A stretch of 64,000 nucleotides of DNA, taken from Corticimicrobacter populi (GTDB taxonomy: Bacteria; Pseudomonadota; Gammaproteobacteria; Burkholderiales; Burkholderiaceae_B). The notes beneath the pieces are model-generated. The model was not told where the DNA came from. It was given only the letters and a program-made list of their open reading frames with translations, and ran no database searches. Numbering within the stretch: position 1 is the first letter of the stretch; every line of letters begins with the position of its first letter. This document shows, in pieces, positions 32,137-41,792 of the stretch. The stretch is taken from contig NZ_QETA01000003.1 of assembly GCF_003123725.1 (NCBI RefSeq), positions 62,001 through 126,000 of the forward strand, in the 5' to 3' direction. Position numbers and translations under genes: made by a program.

Positions 32137-32381
32137 TCAGAAGGGACACGCCAGTGCTGGATCATGGGTGTTCGTGGGCACTTTGTGACACGCCACAATA
32201 ACCGTGCATAAGCGGGAGTTGTCAGCAGGACATGTCTGAACGGAGCGAAGCGCAGTGAGTTTGTCCTGCTGCCCGCTTATGCGCGGCTATTGTGGGCAGT
32301 CCGGTGCCGTTCAGGCACCCGGACCGTGTCGCAGGTGCCCACGAACACCCATGATCCCGCACTGGCTGCATTTTCTGAGTA
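32137..32381. repeat. Nested 245-bp inverted repeat (foldback)
   Basis: The outer arms 32151-32181 and 32335-32365 match over 31 bp with one mismatch. Inner arms CACAATAACCGTGCATAAGC (start 32194) pair with the complement at 32272-32294 at 21 of 23 positions. CAGCAGGACA (32223) pairs with TGTCCTGCTG (32262). The right arm carries an extra small hairpin at about 32299-32325. TCAGAA marks both outer ends. Either an RNA structure or a MITE-like element would look like this. Confidence 0.75.
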
Positions 32382-32502
32382 TGGAGGTGAGTCAAACGCT
32401 CGCTCGGCTGCTGCGGTTTACGATCGCGACTGTCTACGATTTCTGCATGTTTACAGGCTGTCTGCTGTCTACAGTTACTGCTGCATACGGTACGGATGAG
32501 TC

Positions 32503-32550
32503 GGCATGTTGAAATACCGGGGCTTGCAGCACCCGGTATTTCAACATGCC
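32503..32550. terminator. Perfect 19-bp hairpin after the acyl-CoA dehydrogenase gene
   Basis: GGCATGTTGAAATACCGGG (32503-32521) is the exact reverse complement of 32532-32550, with a 10-base loop. It lies 28 bp after the dehydrogenase stop. The T-run typical of intrinsic terminators is missing, so it may be a Rho-related or mRNA-protecting structure. Confidence 0.5.
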
Positions 32551-32578
32551 TATCGCACCACGTCAGTACCCGTTTCTG

Positions 32579-34393
32579 CTATGACTGTCGCAAGGCGACC
32601 GGGATTGTCAGGCCTGCTTCAATCTGGCTGGCATAGTCACGGGCGCGAGGCAGGATGTGGCCGGCGTAGAAAAGCGCCACGTCGAGCTTGTCCTGCTCGA
32701 ACATGCCGGCCTCGCCCGCCGTGCGGCGACGCAAGCAGACCAGTGCCGAACGAACCATCTGCCAGCCGCCGAATACGACACCGGCCTGCATCAGGTGCGG
32801 CACACTGCCGGCAAACACACCCCGGATATCCCCGCCCGCCTTTGTCAGCAGGATTCTCGCACTGTCGGCATAGGCCGTGATCGCCTCGGCAAAGCGCGCC
32901 TGCATCAATGCCAGGCTGCCTGCCAGTGTCTTGTCGGACTCCGACTCGCACAGCCGGGCCAGTTCGGCTGCCGTCGCCTGCATATCGGCAACGATCTTCT
33001 GCACGACCTTGCCGCCATCCCGCAGCGTCTTGCGTCCCAGCAAATCGTTGGCCTGGATCGCGGTCGTTCCTTCGTAGATCGGCAGGATACGGGCATCGCG
33101 CAGATGCTGCGCAGCGCCGGTTTCTTCCATGTATCCCATCCCACCATGTACCTGGATGCCCAGTGAGGCCACTTCGACCGCCATTTCGGTGGAAAATCCC
33201 TTGACGACGGGCACCAGGTACTCATACAGCGCCCGGCTGGCGTCCCGCTGGCTACTGTCCGGATTGCGGTGGGCCTGGTCATGCATGGCAGCGGCCACGT
33301 AGGCCGTGGCCCTGGCTGCCTGCGTCAGGGCCCGCATGGTCTGCAGCAGGCGAGCCACATCAGGGTGGTGAATGATGGCGACAGGCCCGTCCGAGCCCTC
33401 GACGGCACGGCTCTGGATGCGCTCATGCGCATAGGCCAGCGCCTGCTGGGTGGCGCGCTCGGCCAGGGCGATCCCCTGCAGGCCAACCGCGTAGCGCGCT
33501 GCGTTCATCATGATGAACATGTATTCCAGGCCGCGATTGAGCTCTCCTACCCGATACCCGACGGCCCCCTCACCCACCTCACCCTTGCCTGAGCCATAGA
33601 GCAGGACGGCAGTCGGACTGCCGTGGATGCCCAGCTTGTGCTCCAGCGAAGCACACCACACATCGTTGCGAACCTGCCGGCCATCCTGCTCGATGTACTT
33701 CGGCACGACAAAGAGCGAAATGCCCTTGATGCCGGCCGGCGCATCCGGTGTGCGGGCGAGTACCAGATGAACGATGTTCTCGGCCAGGTCGTGCTCGCCG
33801 TAGGTGATGAAAATCTTCTGGCCATACAGTCGATAGGTATCGTCCTGCTGGGGCACCGCCCGCGTCGCGACCAGGGCCAGATCCGAACCGGCCTGGGGTT
33901 CAGTCAGGTTCATCGTACCCGTGTAGCTGCCGTCGATCAGGCCCGGCACGAAACGCTGTTGCAAATCCTCGGAACCGACCTGCAACAATGCCTCGATGAC
34001 GCCATCGGTCAGCAAGGGACATAGCGAGAATGCCAGGCTGGCTGCATTGAGGTTTTCAATGGCAGGCGCGCCCACCAGCTTGGGTAGGCCTTGCCCGCCC
34101 CATTGTTCGGGATGCTGCAGTCCCTGCCAGCCACCAGCCGCAAACTGCCGGAAAGCGTCCACAAATCCCGGCGAAGCCGTGACTCTGCCATCTTGCCAGA
34201 CAGGCGGCCGGATATCGCCGATACGGTTGAGGGGAGCAACGACATCCTGCACGAAGCGGGCGTTTTCATCGAGAATGGCATGGACAAGGTCAACGCCAAG
34301 CCCTGCCGACTCGGGCAAGGCGCAGATCGCGTCCAGCCCTGCCAGCTCATGCAGAATGAAATGGATGTCGTCGAGCGGTGCTTTGTAGTTCAT
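32579..34393 (-). CDS. Acyl-CoA dehydrogenase (long DmdC-like family)
   Basis: The 604-residue flavoenzyme belongs to the long acyl-CoA dehydrogenases with an N-terminal extension (start MNYKAPLDDIHFILHEL is typical). The FAD/substrate signatures are MNLTEPQAGSDL and GGMGYMEETG. YEGTTAIQANDL carries the catalytic Glu region. The C-terminal extra domain covers about the last 140 residues. It oxidises an acyl-CoA to the enoyl-CoA and passes electrons to ETF, whose genes etfB-etfA lie directly upstream on the same strand. The exact substrate (for example methylmercaptopropionyl-CoA or fatty acyl-CoA) cannot be told. Confidence 0.93.
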   Translation of the reverse strand: MNYKAPLDDIHFILHELAGLDAICALPESAGLGVDLVHAILDENARFVQDVVAPLNRIGDIRPPVWQDGRVTASPGFVDAFRQFAAGGWQGLQHPEQWGGQGLPKLVGAPAIENLNAASLAFSLCPLLTDGVIEALLQVGSEDLQQRFVPGLIDGSYTGTMNLTEPQAGSDLALVATRAVPQQDDTYRLYGQKIFITYGEHDLAENIVHLVLARTPDAPAGIKGISLFVVPKYIEQDGRQVRNDVWCASLEHKLGIHGSPTAVLLYGSGKGEVGEGAVGYRVGELNRGLEYMFIMMNAARYAVGLQGIALAERATQQALAYAHERIQSRAVEGSDGPVAIIHHPDVARLLQTMRALTQAARATAYVAAAMHDQAHRNPDSSQRDASRALYEYLVPVVKGFSTEMAVEVASLGIQVHGGMGYMEETGAAQHLRDARILPIYEGTTAIQANDLLGRKTLRDGGKVVQKIVADMQATAAELARLCESESDKTLAGSLALMQARFAEAITAYADSARILLTKAGGDIRGVFAGSVPHLMQAGVVFGGWQMVRSALVCLRRRTAGEAGMFEQDKLDVALFYAGHILPRARDYASQIEAGLTIPVALRQS

Positions 34394-34483
34394 GGCTGTC
34401 TCCTTCCATGTTATGAAAAACCGACAGCATCCGCTTCAGGGGGGATTGCGGCCCGCCTCATGGAGGTCGGGCCGCACCGGGCG

Positions 34484-35413
34484 TCAGAGCGCCGCGGTCA
34501 GTTCCGGTACAGCCTGGAACAGATCGGCCACGAGGCCATAATCCGCCACACTGAAAATCGGCGCTTCGGGATCCTTGTTGATGGCCACGATGACCTTGGA
34601 ATCCTTCATGCCTGCCAGATGCTGGATCGCGCCGGAGATACCGACTGCGATATACAGCTGGGGTGCCACGATCTTGCCGGTCTGGCCGACCTGCCAGTCG
34701 TTGGGTGCATAACCGGCATCGACTGCGGCACGCGAGGCCCCGACAGCAGCACCGAGCTTGTCTGCCAGAGCATTGAGCAATGCAAAGTTCTCAGCACTGC
34801 CCAGTGCCCGCCCACCCGATACGATGATCTGGGCAGCGGTCAGCTCGGGACGATCGCTCTTGGCCAGTTCGCGGCCCACGAAAGCCGACAGGCCGGAATC
34901 GGCGACAGCGGCTACGTTTTCGACGGCAGCCGCACCACCTTCTGCAGCCACAGGATCGAAGGCCGTGGCACGCACCGTAATGACCTTGACCGGATCAGCC
35001 GATTGCACCGTGGCAATGGCATTACCCGCATAGATCGGGCGCTGAAAGGTGTCAGCCGACTCTACCGCGATGATGTCGGAGATCTGAGCCACGTCGAGAC
35101 GGGCCGCCACACGAGGGGCGATGTTCTTGCCCGATGCCGTGGCCGGGAACAGGATATGGCCATAGTTGCCTGCCACGGCCAGCACCTGTTCGGCAGCATT
35201 TTCCGCCAACCCCTCGGCCAGCTGCGGCGCATCAGCCAGCAGAACCTTGGACACACCTGCTACCTTGGCAGCCTGGTCCGCCACGGCCTGCGCCTGATGA
35301 CCGATCACCAGCACATGGACATCGCCGCCCAGCCTGGCAGCCGCTGCCACCGTGTTGAGCGTAGCGGCCTTGAGCTGCGTATTGTCGTGTTCAGCAATAA
35401 CCAGAGTCGTCAT
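34484..35413 (-). CDS. etfA: Electron transfer flavoprotein subunit alpha
   Basis: The 309-residue subunit carries the FAD. The C-terminal FAD domain is clear: [55 protein letters not shown] and NKDPEAPIF. It starts [11 protein letters not shown], 2 bp after etfB. The ETF accepts electrons from acyl-CoA dehydrogenases and hands them to ETF-quinone oxidoreductase at the inner membrane. Confidence 0.97.
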   Translation of the reverse strand: MTTLVIAEHDNTQLKAATLNTVAAAARLGGDVHVLVIGHQAQAVADQAAKVAGVSKVLLADAPQLAEGLAENAAEQVLAVAGNYGHILFPATASGKNIAPRVAARLDVAQISDIIAVESADTFQRPIYAGNAIATVQSADPVKVITVRATAFDPVAAEGGAAAVENVAAVADSGLSAFVGRELAKSDRPELTAAQIIVSGGRALGSAENFALLNALADKLGAAVGASRAAVDAGYAPNDWQVGQTGKIVAPQLYIAVGISGAIQHLAGMKDSKVIVAINKDPEAPIFSVADYGLVADLFQAVPELTAAL

Positions 35414-35415
35414 CT

Positions 35416-36165
35416 TCAGATCACCTTCGCTTCATTCTTGAGTTTGTCGACCAGCGCAGCCACGCTGTCCACCTTGACGCCAGCCGAACGCACGGGCGGC
35501 TCGGCAACCTTGAGAGTCTTGAGGCGCGGAGCCACATCGACCGACAGGTCTTCGGGCGTAAAAGTATCGAGTTGCTTTTTCTTGGCCTTCATGATGTTGG
35601 GCAGCGTGACATAGCGCGGCTCGTTCAGGCGCAGGTCAGTGGTGACGATCGCCGGCAGCTTGAGTTCGATGGTCTCGAGACCGCCATCGACTTCGCGGGT
35701 TACGGTCGCCTTGCCACCCTCTACCTTGACGGCGCTGGCGAAGGTCGCCTGGGGCCAGCCCAGCAGTGCTGCCAGCATCTGGCCGGTCTGGTTGGCATCA
35801 TCATCGATGGCCTGCTTGCCCAGCACGATGAGTTGCGGCTGCTCCTTATCTGCCACGGCCTTGAGCAGCTTGGCTACGGCCAGCGGCTGCAGCTCTGCGT
35901 CGGTCTGCACCAGCACGCCACGATCGGCACCGATGGCCATGGCCGTGCGCAGCGTTTCCTGGCTCTGCGCCACTCCGCACGAAACCGCCACGACCTCGGT
36001 CGCCACGCCGCCTTCCTTGAGGCGCACGGCTTCCTCGATGGCAATCTCGTCAAACGGATTCATCGACATTTTCACATTGGCGATATCGACACCCGACTGG
36101 TCGGCCTTGACGCGTACCTTGACGTTGTAGTCAACCACGCGCTTGACGGGAACAAGCACCTTCAT
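35416..36165 (-). CDS. etfB: Electron transfer flavoprotein subunit beta
   Basis: The 249-residue subunit binds AMP and shapes the dehydrogenase docking site. It begins [20 protein letters not shown] and has the family signature [31 protein letters not shown] (in part) plus NIMKAKKK. It heads the operon etfB-etfA-acyl-CoA dehydrogenase. Confidence 0.97.
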   Translation of the reverse strand: MKVLVPVKRVVDYNVKVRVKADQSGVDIANVKMSMNPFDEIAIEEAVRLKEGGVATEVVAVSCGVAQSQETLRTAMAIGADRGVLVQTDAELQPLAVAKLLKAVADKEQPQLIVLGKQAIDDDANQTGQMLAALLGWPQATFASAVKVEGGKATVTREVDGGLETIELKLPAIVTTDLRLNEPRYVTLPNIMKAKKKQLDTFTPEDLSVDVAPRLKTLKVAEPPVRSAGVKVDSVAALVDKLKNEAKVI

Positions 36166-36239
36166 CCAACATCCTCCGAAAATACCCGTCCAGTCCGGTC
36201 AGGACACATACGGGTCTAAATTGAAAAAACCTTTCAATT

Positions 36240-37163
36240 CTACAACTTCGCCAGCACCCTGACATGCGCCACCACGCTGCGGCCCAGCGAGGACAGGGTA
36301 TACCCCCCTTCCAGCATGCTGACGATGCGCCCCTGCGCGTATTTTTCAGCCACCTCGACCAGTTGCCCGGTCAGCCAGGCGTAGTCGTCCTCGACCAGCG
36401 TCATCTGGCCCATGTCGTCTTCGCGGTGGGCATCGAAACCAGCCGAGATGAAAATCATCTCGGGTCGATGCGCCTCCAGCCTCGGCAACCAGTGTCGGTG
36501 TACCAATGTACGGACCGCCGCGCCCGACGTGTAGGGTTCGACCGGCACGTTGACCATGTTGGCCGCTGGATGATTGTTGATGACATTGGGATACAGCGGA
36601 TGCTGGAAAAAACCGCACATCAGCACCCGCTCGTCACCCGCAAAAGCCGCTTCGGTGCCATTGCCATGGTGCACGTCGAAATCGATCACCGCCACCCGCT
36701 GCAGCCCATGCACTTCCAGTGCATGGGCAATCGCAACCGCGATATTATTGAAGAAACAGAAGCCCATGGCCTGCTCCGGACAGGCGTGATGCCCTGGCGG
36801 GCGCACCGCACAGAAGGCCGTACGCGACTGCCGCGCCATCACGGCATCCACCGCAGCGATCCCTGCTCCGGCGGCATGCAGCGCTGCCTTCCAGGTATGC
36901 GGATTCATCAGCGTATCGGGATCGATCGGCCGATGTCCACTCTGCGGGCTGGTCGCCTGCAGCATGTCGATATAGCCTGCGGGATGAATGCGCTCGAGTG
37001 CTTCGCGCGTCACGACCGGGGCCAGATCCTGCGCCAGATAATCGGCCAGACCACTGGCCATCAACTGGTCCGAGATGGCATCGAGACGCTGCGGCGACTC
37101 GGGATGCCAGTCTCCCATCTCGTGCAAACGGCACGCAGGATGAGTAATATAGAGTGTCTCCAT
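36240..37163 (-). CDS. Histone deacetylase/AcuC-like amidohydrolase
   Basis: The 307-residue protein has the zinc deacetylase fold: RPPGHHACPEQAMGFCFFNNIAVA, DFDVHHGNGTEAAF with zinc ligands Asp and His, ISAGFDAHREDDMGQM and LEGGYTLSSLG. Bacterial members remove acetyl groups from lysines or act on acetylpolyamines. Its start codon is only 10 bp from the divergent mltB start, so their translation starts and promoters overlap. Confidence 0.92.
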   Translation of the reverse strand: METLYITHPACRLHEMGDWHPESPQRLDAISDQLMASGLADYLAQDLAPVVTREALERIHPAGYIDMLQATSPQSGHRPIDPDTLMNPHTWKAALHAAGAGIAAVDAVMARQSRTAFCAVRPPGHHACPEQAMGFCFFNNIAVAIAHALEVHGLQRVAVIDFDVHHGNGTEAAFAGDERVLMCGFFQHPLYPNVINNHPAANMVNVPVEPYTSGAAVRTLVHRHWLPRLEAHRPEMIFISAGFDAHREDDMGQMTLVEDDYAWLTGQLVEVAEKYAQGRIVSMLEGGYTLSSLGRSVVAHVRVLAKL

Positions 37164-37173
37164 TGGATGCTTT

Positions 37174-38382
37174 ATGCCATTTTATATTCGTCATCTTTCG
37201 ACCGGCCTTGCGGCCATGGCCTTGAGCGCCTGTGCTGCATCAAATCCAGGCGCACCTTCATTATCTACTACTATTGACGGCTCTGCACCTGCTGCACAGG
37301 CACAGCAGGAAACCCCTGCATCAACAGCCGACACGCCCACCAGCAGGAGTCCGGCGAGCCAGGCCGCAACCTCTCCAACACAGGCCCGCACGACCGAGGC
37401 CACACCATCGCAGACACGCTCGATCGAGACGGCCTTGCCTGTCGATGCCGACCTGCCCGCCTTCATCGATGGTCTGTCCCGACAATACGATCTCGATCCG
37501 GCCCGACTGGGCAACATCCTGACGCAGGCCCGCAATCATCCCGGCATCGCCCGCGCCATCCTGCCGGCCGCTGCCATGCCGCCGGCGCAGCGCACGCCAC
37601 GCAGTTGGTCACGCTACCGCGACCGATTCGTCGAGCCGATCCGCATTCGTCACGGCCTGTCTTTCTGGCAACAGCATGCCGACATCCTGCAACGCGCCAG
37701 CCAGCAATATGGTGTGCCGGAAAACATCATCGTCGCCATCATCGGTGTCGAGACGCTGTATGGCCGCCATACCGGCAACTACCGCACACTGGATGCCCTC
37801 TATACGCTGGGCTTTCACTACCCCGACCCGGCGCGGCCGGATCGCCAGCAGATGTTCCGCGACAACCTGGCCGATTTCCTGGTCTGGACGCTCAAGGAAG
37901 ACAACATCGACCCGCTGCAGGTGCGCGGCTCCTATGCCGGTGCCATCGGCCTGCCCCAGTTCATGCCAAGCAGCCTGCGGCGTTATGCCGTCGATGGTGA
38001 TGGCGACGGCCATATCGACCTGCTCGGCAATCCTGCAGACGCGATCATGTCGGTCGCCAATTTCCTGGTCAAACATGGCTGGCAGCCAGGGCTGCCGGTC
38101 TTTGCTCCCGCCAAGCTCCCCGATCAGCCACACCTGCTGGTCGATGGCGGACTGACGCCCACGCTCGATTGGTCTCGCCTCAAACAGGCCGGTGCCGCAG
38201 CCGAACAGGCCAACTGGCAGCAGCATCCGCTCGGGATCATCGATCTCAAGGATGAAGTGCTGGAACACACCAGCTACCGGGTAGCCACGCCGAATTTTTT
38301 TGCGCTGACCCAGTACAACCGCAGCTACTTCTATGCCACCGCCGTGGCAGACCTGGCTGCTGCCCTGCAGGATGCCCGTTAA
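37174..38382 (+). CDS. mltB: Lytic murein transglycosylase B
   Basis: The 402-residue protein is an outer-membrane lipoprotein that cleaves peptidoglycan glycan strands with formation of anhydro-muramic acid. The signal and lipobox MALSAC (Cys20) are followed by an Ala/Thr/Pro-rich linker to about residue 90. The catalytic Glu is in IVAIIGVETLYGRHTGNYR, and GSYAGAIGLPQFMPSSLRRYAVD is a further family motif. It is divergent from the deacetylase gene. Confidence 0.95.
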   Translation: MPFYIRHLSTGLAAMALSACAASNPGAPSLSTTIDGSAPAAQAQQETPASTADTPTSRSPASQAATSPTQARTTEATPSQTRSIETALPVDADLPAFIDGLSRQYDLDPARLGNILTQARNHPGIARAILPAAAMPPAQRTPRSWSRYRDRFVEPIRIRHGLSFWQQHADILQRASQQYGVPENIIVAIIGVETLYGRHTGNYRTLDALYTLGFHYPDPARPDRQQMFRDNLADFLVWTLKEDNIDPLQVRGSYAGAIGLPQFMPSSLRRYAVDGDGDGHIDLLGNPADAIMSVANFLVKHGWQPGLPVFAPAKLPDQPHLLVDGGLTPTLDWSRLKQAGAAAEQANWQQHPLGIIDLKDEVLEHTSYRVATPNFFALTQYNRSYFYATAVADLAAALQDAR

Positions 38383-38493
38383 TTTCTCCCAAACCCATCA
38401 ATCAGGTATGCCAGAACCAGGGAGGCCGGGCCATGTAACCTAGCTTGCGCTTGAGCACCCTGGGCCAACATAATCTATCCACAAGGAGAGACG

Positions 38494-39027
38494 ATGGGAA
38501 CCGTTTTTAAATGTGTCGCAGATTCAGCGCTTAATCCCACCGATATGGCGGATCAGTGCCATCAATGCGCGCGCACCAACGTGCCGCTCTATGACTATCT
38601 GGGAACCGTATTGAACCCAGCGCTCGCCGCCGATCCAAAACTGGCTGAAGAGTACCCGGACGTGTACTTTCTTTGCGCCACCTGCATCAATAGCGGCAAT
38701 GTCGCACGCAGCAGCACAGAGACAGTGCAGGATACGATCCCTCGATTTTCGGCTGACGAAAAAGCGGCATGGGACGATTTCAATCGCTTGCCCGGCCTCC
38801 AGTCCGATTGGCCTCTCTGCTGCGGTACTTTTACCGAGTTTGTCGGTATACCGGCAACCATGGACGACTTGCTCCAAGTCCAGAAGGATTATCGATATTG
38901 GGATGCGGGTCCGGCCGAGCCTTTCAGGAATTTTGCCGAAGAAGGCGAGCCGGAGTATCTGGGCGAAATTTCCAAGTTCTGCTGCAAGCGCTGTGGCGTG
39001 CGCTATTACACCGATGATTTCACTTGA
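38494..39027 (+). CDS. Cys-rich hypothetical protein, possibly CbrC/UPF0167-related
   Basis: The 177-residue product contains four cysteine clusters: CHQC (near residue 23), CATC in VYFLCATCINSGN, CC in WPLCCGT, and CCKRC near the C-terminus. These suggest one or two zinc sites. The overall order, with an early CxxC, a CxxC followed by a small-residue stretch and a tryptophan-rich middle, recalls the CbrC (UPF0167) family, but the match is not strong. AAGGAGA precedes the start. It seems to be a single-gene unit. Confidence 0.65.
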   Translation: MGTVFKCVADSALNPTDMADQCHQCARTNVPLYDYLGTVLNPALAADPKLAEEYPDVYFLCATCINSGNVARSSTETVQDTIPRFSADEKAAWDDFNRLPGLQSDWPLCCGTFTEFVGIPATMDDLLQVQKDYRYWDAGPAEPFRNFAEEGEPEYLGEISKFCCKRCGVRYYTDDFT

Positions 39028-39108
39028 AAACCGCAGTACAGGCACTGACTATGCCTGACTGCATGCCCAGACGCAGGATTTGGAGGGGCCTCGATAGACC
39101 CTCATGCC

Positions 39109-39714
39109 TCAATCAGAACGCGGTTCGATGATCACGGGCCGGGAAGCATAACCACGTCTGTTTGCTGGAACAGCCCTGTTGGTACGATACGCTGACACCT
39201 GCCCAGATGAGCCTGCCTCTGCACCGCTCGCCGCGCCGGACACTTGCAACCCCTGCTCCAGCAAACGTTGCATGCGCGCCGGTCCAATACCCTTGACCCG
39301 ATCAGCCAGATCATCGAGCGACGCATAGACACCGCCACGCTGCCGCTCCAGCACAATGCGCTCGGCCGTCTTGGGGCCAACACCCTTCAAGGCCTGTAAC
39401 GCAGTAGCGGAGGCCTGGTTCAGATCCAGGGCATGCGCATCGGCCCAACCCCCACCGACGCCTGACAGCAGCGCGACGATCAACAGCCAGTGCCGGAGTC
39501 GGCTCGCTGCCGCCTGCCGGTTTTGCCGTTGTGCCGGACTGTGCCGCATGCGTCCCGACCGCCCACGCAGCGCACCTGCCGACTCAGACGACAAAGCGGG
39601 GGGCGTTTCATGATCACAACCTTGAGGGACCGCTTGCGGCACATCTGCGTCGGCAATCCGTGCTGGTCTTATATGCTCCGGCTGCGCGACCACTGGCTCC
39701 AGGAATGGATTCAT
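39109..39714 (-). CDS. ComEA-like helix-hairpin-helix DNA-binding protein
   Basis: The 201-residue protein has one membrane helix (LRHWLLIVALLSGVGG, about residues 75-92) followed by a helix-hairpin-helix domain: LDLNQASATALQALKGVGPKTAERI and SLDDLADRVKGIGPARM. ComEA proteins bind incoming DNA in the periplasm during transformation. The ATG at 39714 has AAGGAG eight bases upstream. The roughly 70-residue cytoplasmic stretch before the membrane helix is unusual for ComEA, so an internal start (ATG 39549) is possible. Confidence 0.78.
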   Translation of the reverse strand: MNPFLEPVVAQPEHIRPARIADADVPQAVPQGCDHETPPALSSESAGALRGRSGRMRHSPAQRQNRQAAASRLRHWLLIVALLSGVGGGWADAHALDLNQASATALQALKGVGPKTAERIVLERQRGGVYASLDDLADRVKGIGPARMQRLLEQGLQVSGAASGAEAGSSGQVSAYRTNRAVPANRRGYASRPVIIEPRSD

Positions 39715-39732
39715 CTCGTGTCTCCTTGCCAA

Positions 39733-39768
39733 GAAAAAAAGGCGATCCCACCACGGGAACGCCTTTTC
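39733..39768 (-). terminator. Intrinsic terminator of the cysM gene
   Basis: AAAAGGCG and CGCCTTTT pair, with an inner CCC/GGG, and the minus strand then reads a run of T. It separates the gyrA-to-cysM gene run from comEA. Confidence 0.65.
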
Positions 39769-39884
39769 ATCTTCGCCGATGCAGCCTGTACCGCAGCAGG
39801 CAACGGGACAAAAACATCCTATATCATCGGTACGCCAGCCTCATGGGCAGCATGACCTGCCGCTCAGGCACACAGTCGTACCAA

Positions 39885-40793
39885 TCAACGCGGATTGAAT
39901 ACACCCGTCGACAGGTAGCGGTCACCCCGGTCGCACACGATGAACACGATCGTCGCATTGCGAACCTGTTGGGCTACGCGCAAGGCAGCCACCAGCGCGC
40001 CGCCGGACGACACGCCGGCAAAGATGCCTTCTTCTGCGGCCAGGCGGCGCACCATATCCTCAGCCTCCTGCTGACCAATCGATTCGACCTGATCGATGCG
40101 CTGCGCATCGAAAATGCTGGGCAGATAGGCCTCGGGCCACTTTCGGATACCGGGAATCTGGGCCCCCTCGGCAGGCTGTGCCCCGACCACGCGCACATCC
40201 GAATTCTGCGACTTGAGATACTGCGATACACCCATGATGGTACCCGTCGTGCCCATGGCACTGACAAAATGGGTCACCTGCCCGCCGGTCTGCGACCAGA
40301 TTTCCGGCCCTGTGCCTTCGACATGCGCCAACGGATTGTCCGGATTGGCGAACTGGTCCAGCACTCGGCCCTTGCCTTCGGCCTGCATTTTCATGGCCAG
40401 ATCACGGGCGTATTCCATGCCGCCCTGACTGGCCGGCGTCAGGATAAGTTCGGCACCGTAGGCCGTCATGGCCGCACGACGCTCCAGTGACAGGTTGTCT
40501 GGCATGATCAGGATCATGCGGTAGCCGCGCATGGCAGCAGTCATGGCCAGGGCGATACCGGTATTGCCGCTGGTTGCCTCGATCAGCGTGTCACCCGGGC
40601 GAATATCGCCCCGGGCTTCGGCATGGCGGATCATGGACAAGGCTGGCCGGTCCTTGACCGAGCCGGCCGGATTGTTGCCTTCCAGCTTGGCCAAGATCAC
40701 GTTGCCGCGATCATCACTACCGGGAATGCGCTGCAGGCGCACCAGCGGAGTATTGCCTATGGTCTGCTCTACGGTTGGGTACTGCTGTGTCAT
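39885..40793 (-). CDS. cysM: Cysteine synthase B
   Basis: The 302-residue PLP enzyme makes cysteine from O-acetylserine and sulfide, or thiosulfate in the CysM form. Lys47 in NNPAGSVKDRP binds PLP, and EATSGNTGIALAM and GTTGTIMGVS are the substrate and phosphate loops. The length and IRKWPEAYLPSIF fit CysM rather than CysK. It follows hldD by 12 bp at the end of the long gene run and connects with the sulfate pathway genes elsewhere in the window. Confidence 0.94.
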   Translation of the reverse strand: MTQQYPTVEQTIGNTPLVRLQRIPGSDDRGNVILAKLEGNNPAGSVKDRPALSMIRHAEARGDIRPGDTLIEATSGNTGIALAMTAAMRGYRMILIMPDNLSLERRAAMTAYGAELILTPASQGGMEYARDLAMKMQAEGKGRVLDQFANPDNPLAHVEGTGPEIWSQTGGQVTHFVSAMGTTGTIMGVSQYLKSQNSDVRVVGAQPAEGAQIPGIRKWPEAYLPSIFDAQRIDQVESIGQQEAEDMVRRLAAEEGIFAGVSSGGALVAALRVAQQVRNATIVFIVCDRGDRYLSTGVFNPR

Positions 40794-40805
40794 TTCCTCT
40801 CCTGC

Positions 40806-41792
40806 TCAGCGCGCCCGCAGGGCCCGCACATATTCGGCAACGCCGGTCTGGACATCGCGCATCGGAGCTTCGAAGCCGGCAGCCCGCAACTGCGTGGCAT
40901 CGGCCTGCGTGAAGCTCTGGTAGCGGCCTTTGAGGTCATCGGGAAACTCGGTGTAGCGAATCAGTCCCTGCGACACCAGCTGCTGCAGCGACAACGCCTC
41001 ATGCCCCTGTTCGGCGCGCAGAGTATTGACCACAGCCACAGCAATGTCGTTGAACGGCTGGGCACGTCCCGTTCCGCAATTGAAGATACCGGACACATCG
41101 GGATTGTCGAGAAAATGCAGATTGACGGCCACCACATCCTCGACGGAGATGAAATCGCGGCTCTGCTCACCATCGCCATAGCCGTCCCAGCCACCAAACA
41201 GCCGCACATGCCCTTCGGCCAGGAACTGGTTCATGTTGTGGAAAGCCACCGATGCCATGCGTCCCTTGTGCTGTTCGTTAGGGCCATACACATTGAAATA
41301 CCGCAGCCCGACGACCTGCGCCGTCAACGAATCGAAACGGCGGCGCACCACCTGGTCGAACAGGAACTTGGAATAGCCGTAGACGTTGAGCGGCTTCTCG
41401 TTGGCCAGGTCTTCGACATAGACCGGCCCAGGACCATAGACTGCGGCAGACGAGGCATACAGAAAGGGAATCCGCTTGCGCTGGGTGTATTCGAACAGCT
41501 CCAGCGTGACACGGTAATTGTTATCCATCATGAAACGACCGTTGCGTTCGGTCGTGGCCGAGCAGGCTCCCTGATGCAGGATGGCCGTCACCGGTGGCAA
41601 GGCATCCTCGGCGACACGCTGGCGAAAATCGTCTTTGTCCATGTAATCGGAAATGCGACCCGAGGCAAGGTTGACGAACTTGTCGCCATCGGTCAGGTCA
41701 TCAACCGCCAGGATATCGGTTTCGCCGCGCTGATTGAGTCCGCGCACCAGATTGCTGCCGATGAAGCCGGCTGCGCCCGTCACTATGATCAT
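40806..41792 (-). CDS. hldD: ADP-L-glycero-D-manno-heptose 6-epimerase
   Basis: The 328-residue SDR enzyme makes the heptose donor for LPS inner core. NAD(P) loop GAAGFIGSN is at residues 6-14, and the YxxxK pair is in [29 protein letters not shown]-like text is seen as [18 protein letters not shown]. The start overlaps the hldA stop by 4 bp. Confidence 0.96.
   Translation of the reverse strand: MIIVTGAAGFIGSNLVRGLNQRGETDILAVDDLTDGDKFVNLASGRISDYMDKDDFRQRVAEDALPPVTAILHQGACSATTERNGRFMMDNNYRVTLELFEYTQRKRIPFLYASSAAVYGPGPVYVEDLANEKPLNVYGYSKFLFDQVVRRRFDSLTAQVVGLRYFNVYGPNEQHKGRMASVAFHNMNQFLAEGHVRLFGGWDGYGDGEQSRDFISVEDVVAVNLHFLDNPDVSGIFNCGTGRAQPFNDIAVAVVNTLRAEQGHEALSLQQLVSQGLIRYTEFPDDLKGRYQSFTQADATQLRAAGFEAPMRDVQTGVAEYVRALRAR

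Larger units (their letters stand above)
32041..32578. other. Gene-free region with a large foldback and a perfect hairpin
   Basis: These 538 bp hold a nested inverted repeat (about 32137-32381) and a 19-bp perfect hairpin (32503-32550). No frame here has a convincing ribosome site; the apparent frames come from the repeat arms. Confidence 0.7.

Noticed and set aside
32151-32365. Insertion sequence with terminal inverted repeats
   Set aside because: The interior is itself inverted repeat and encodes no transposase. Target-site duplications are not evident.
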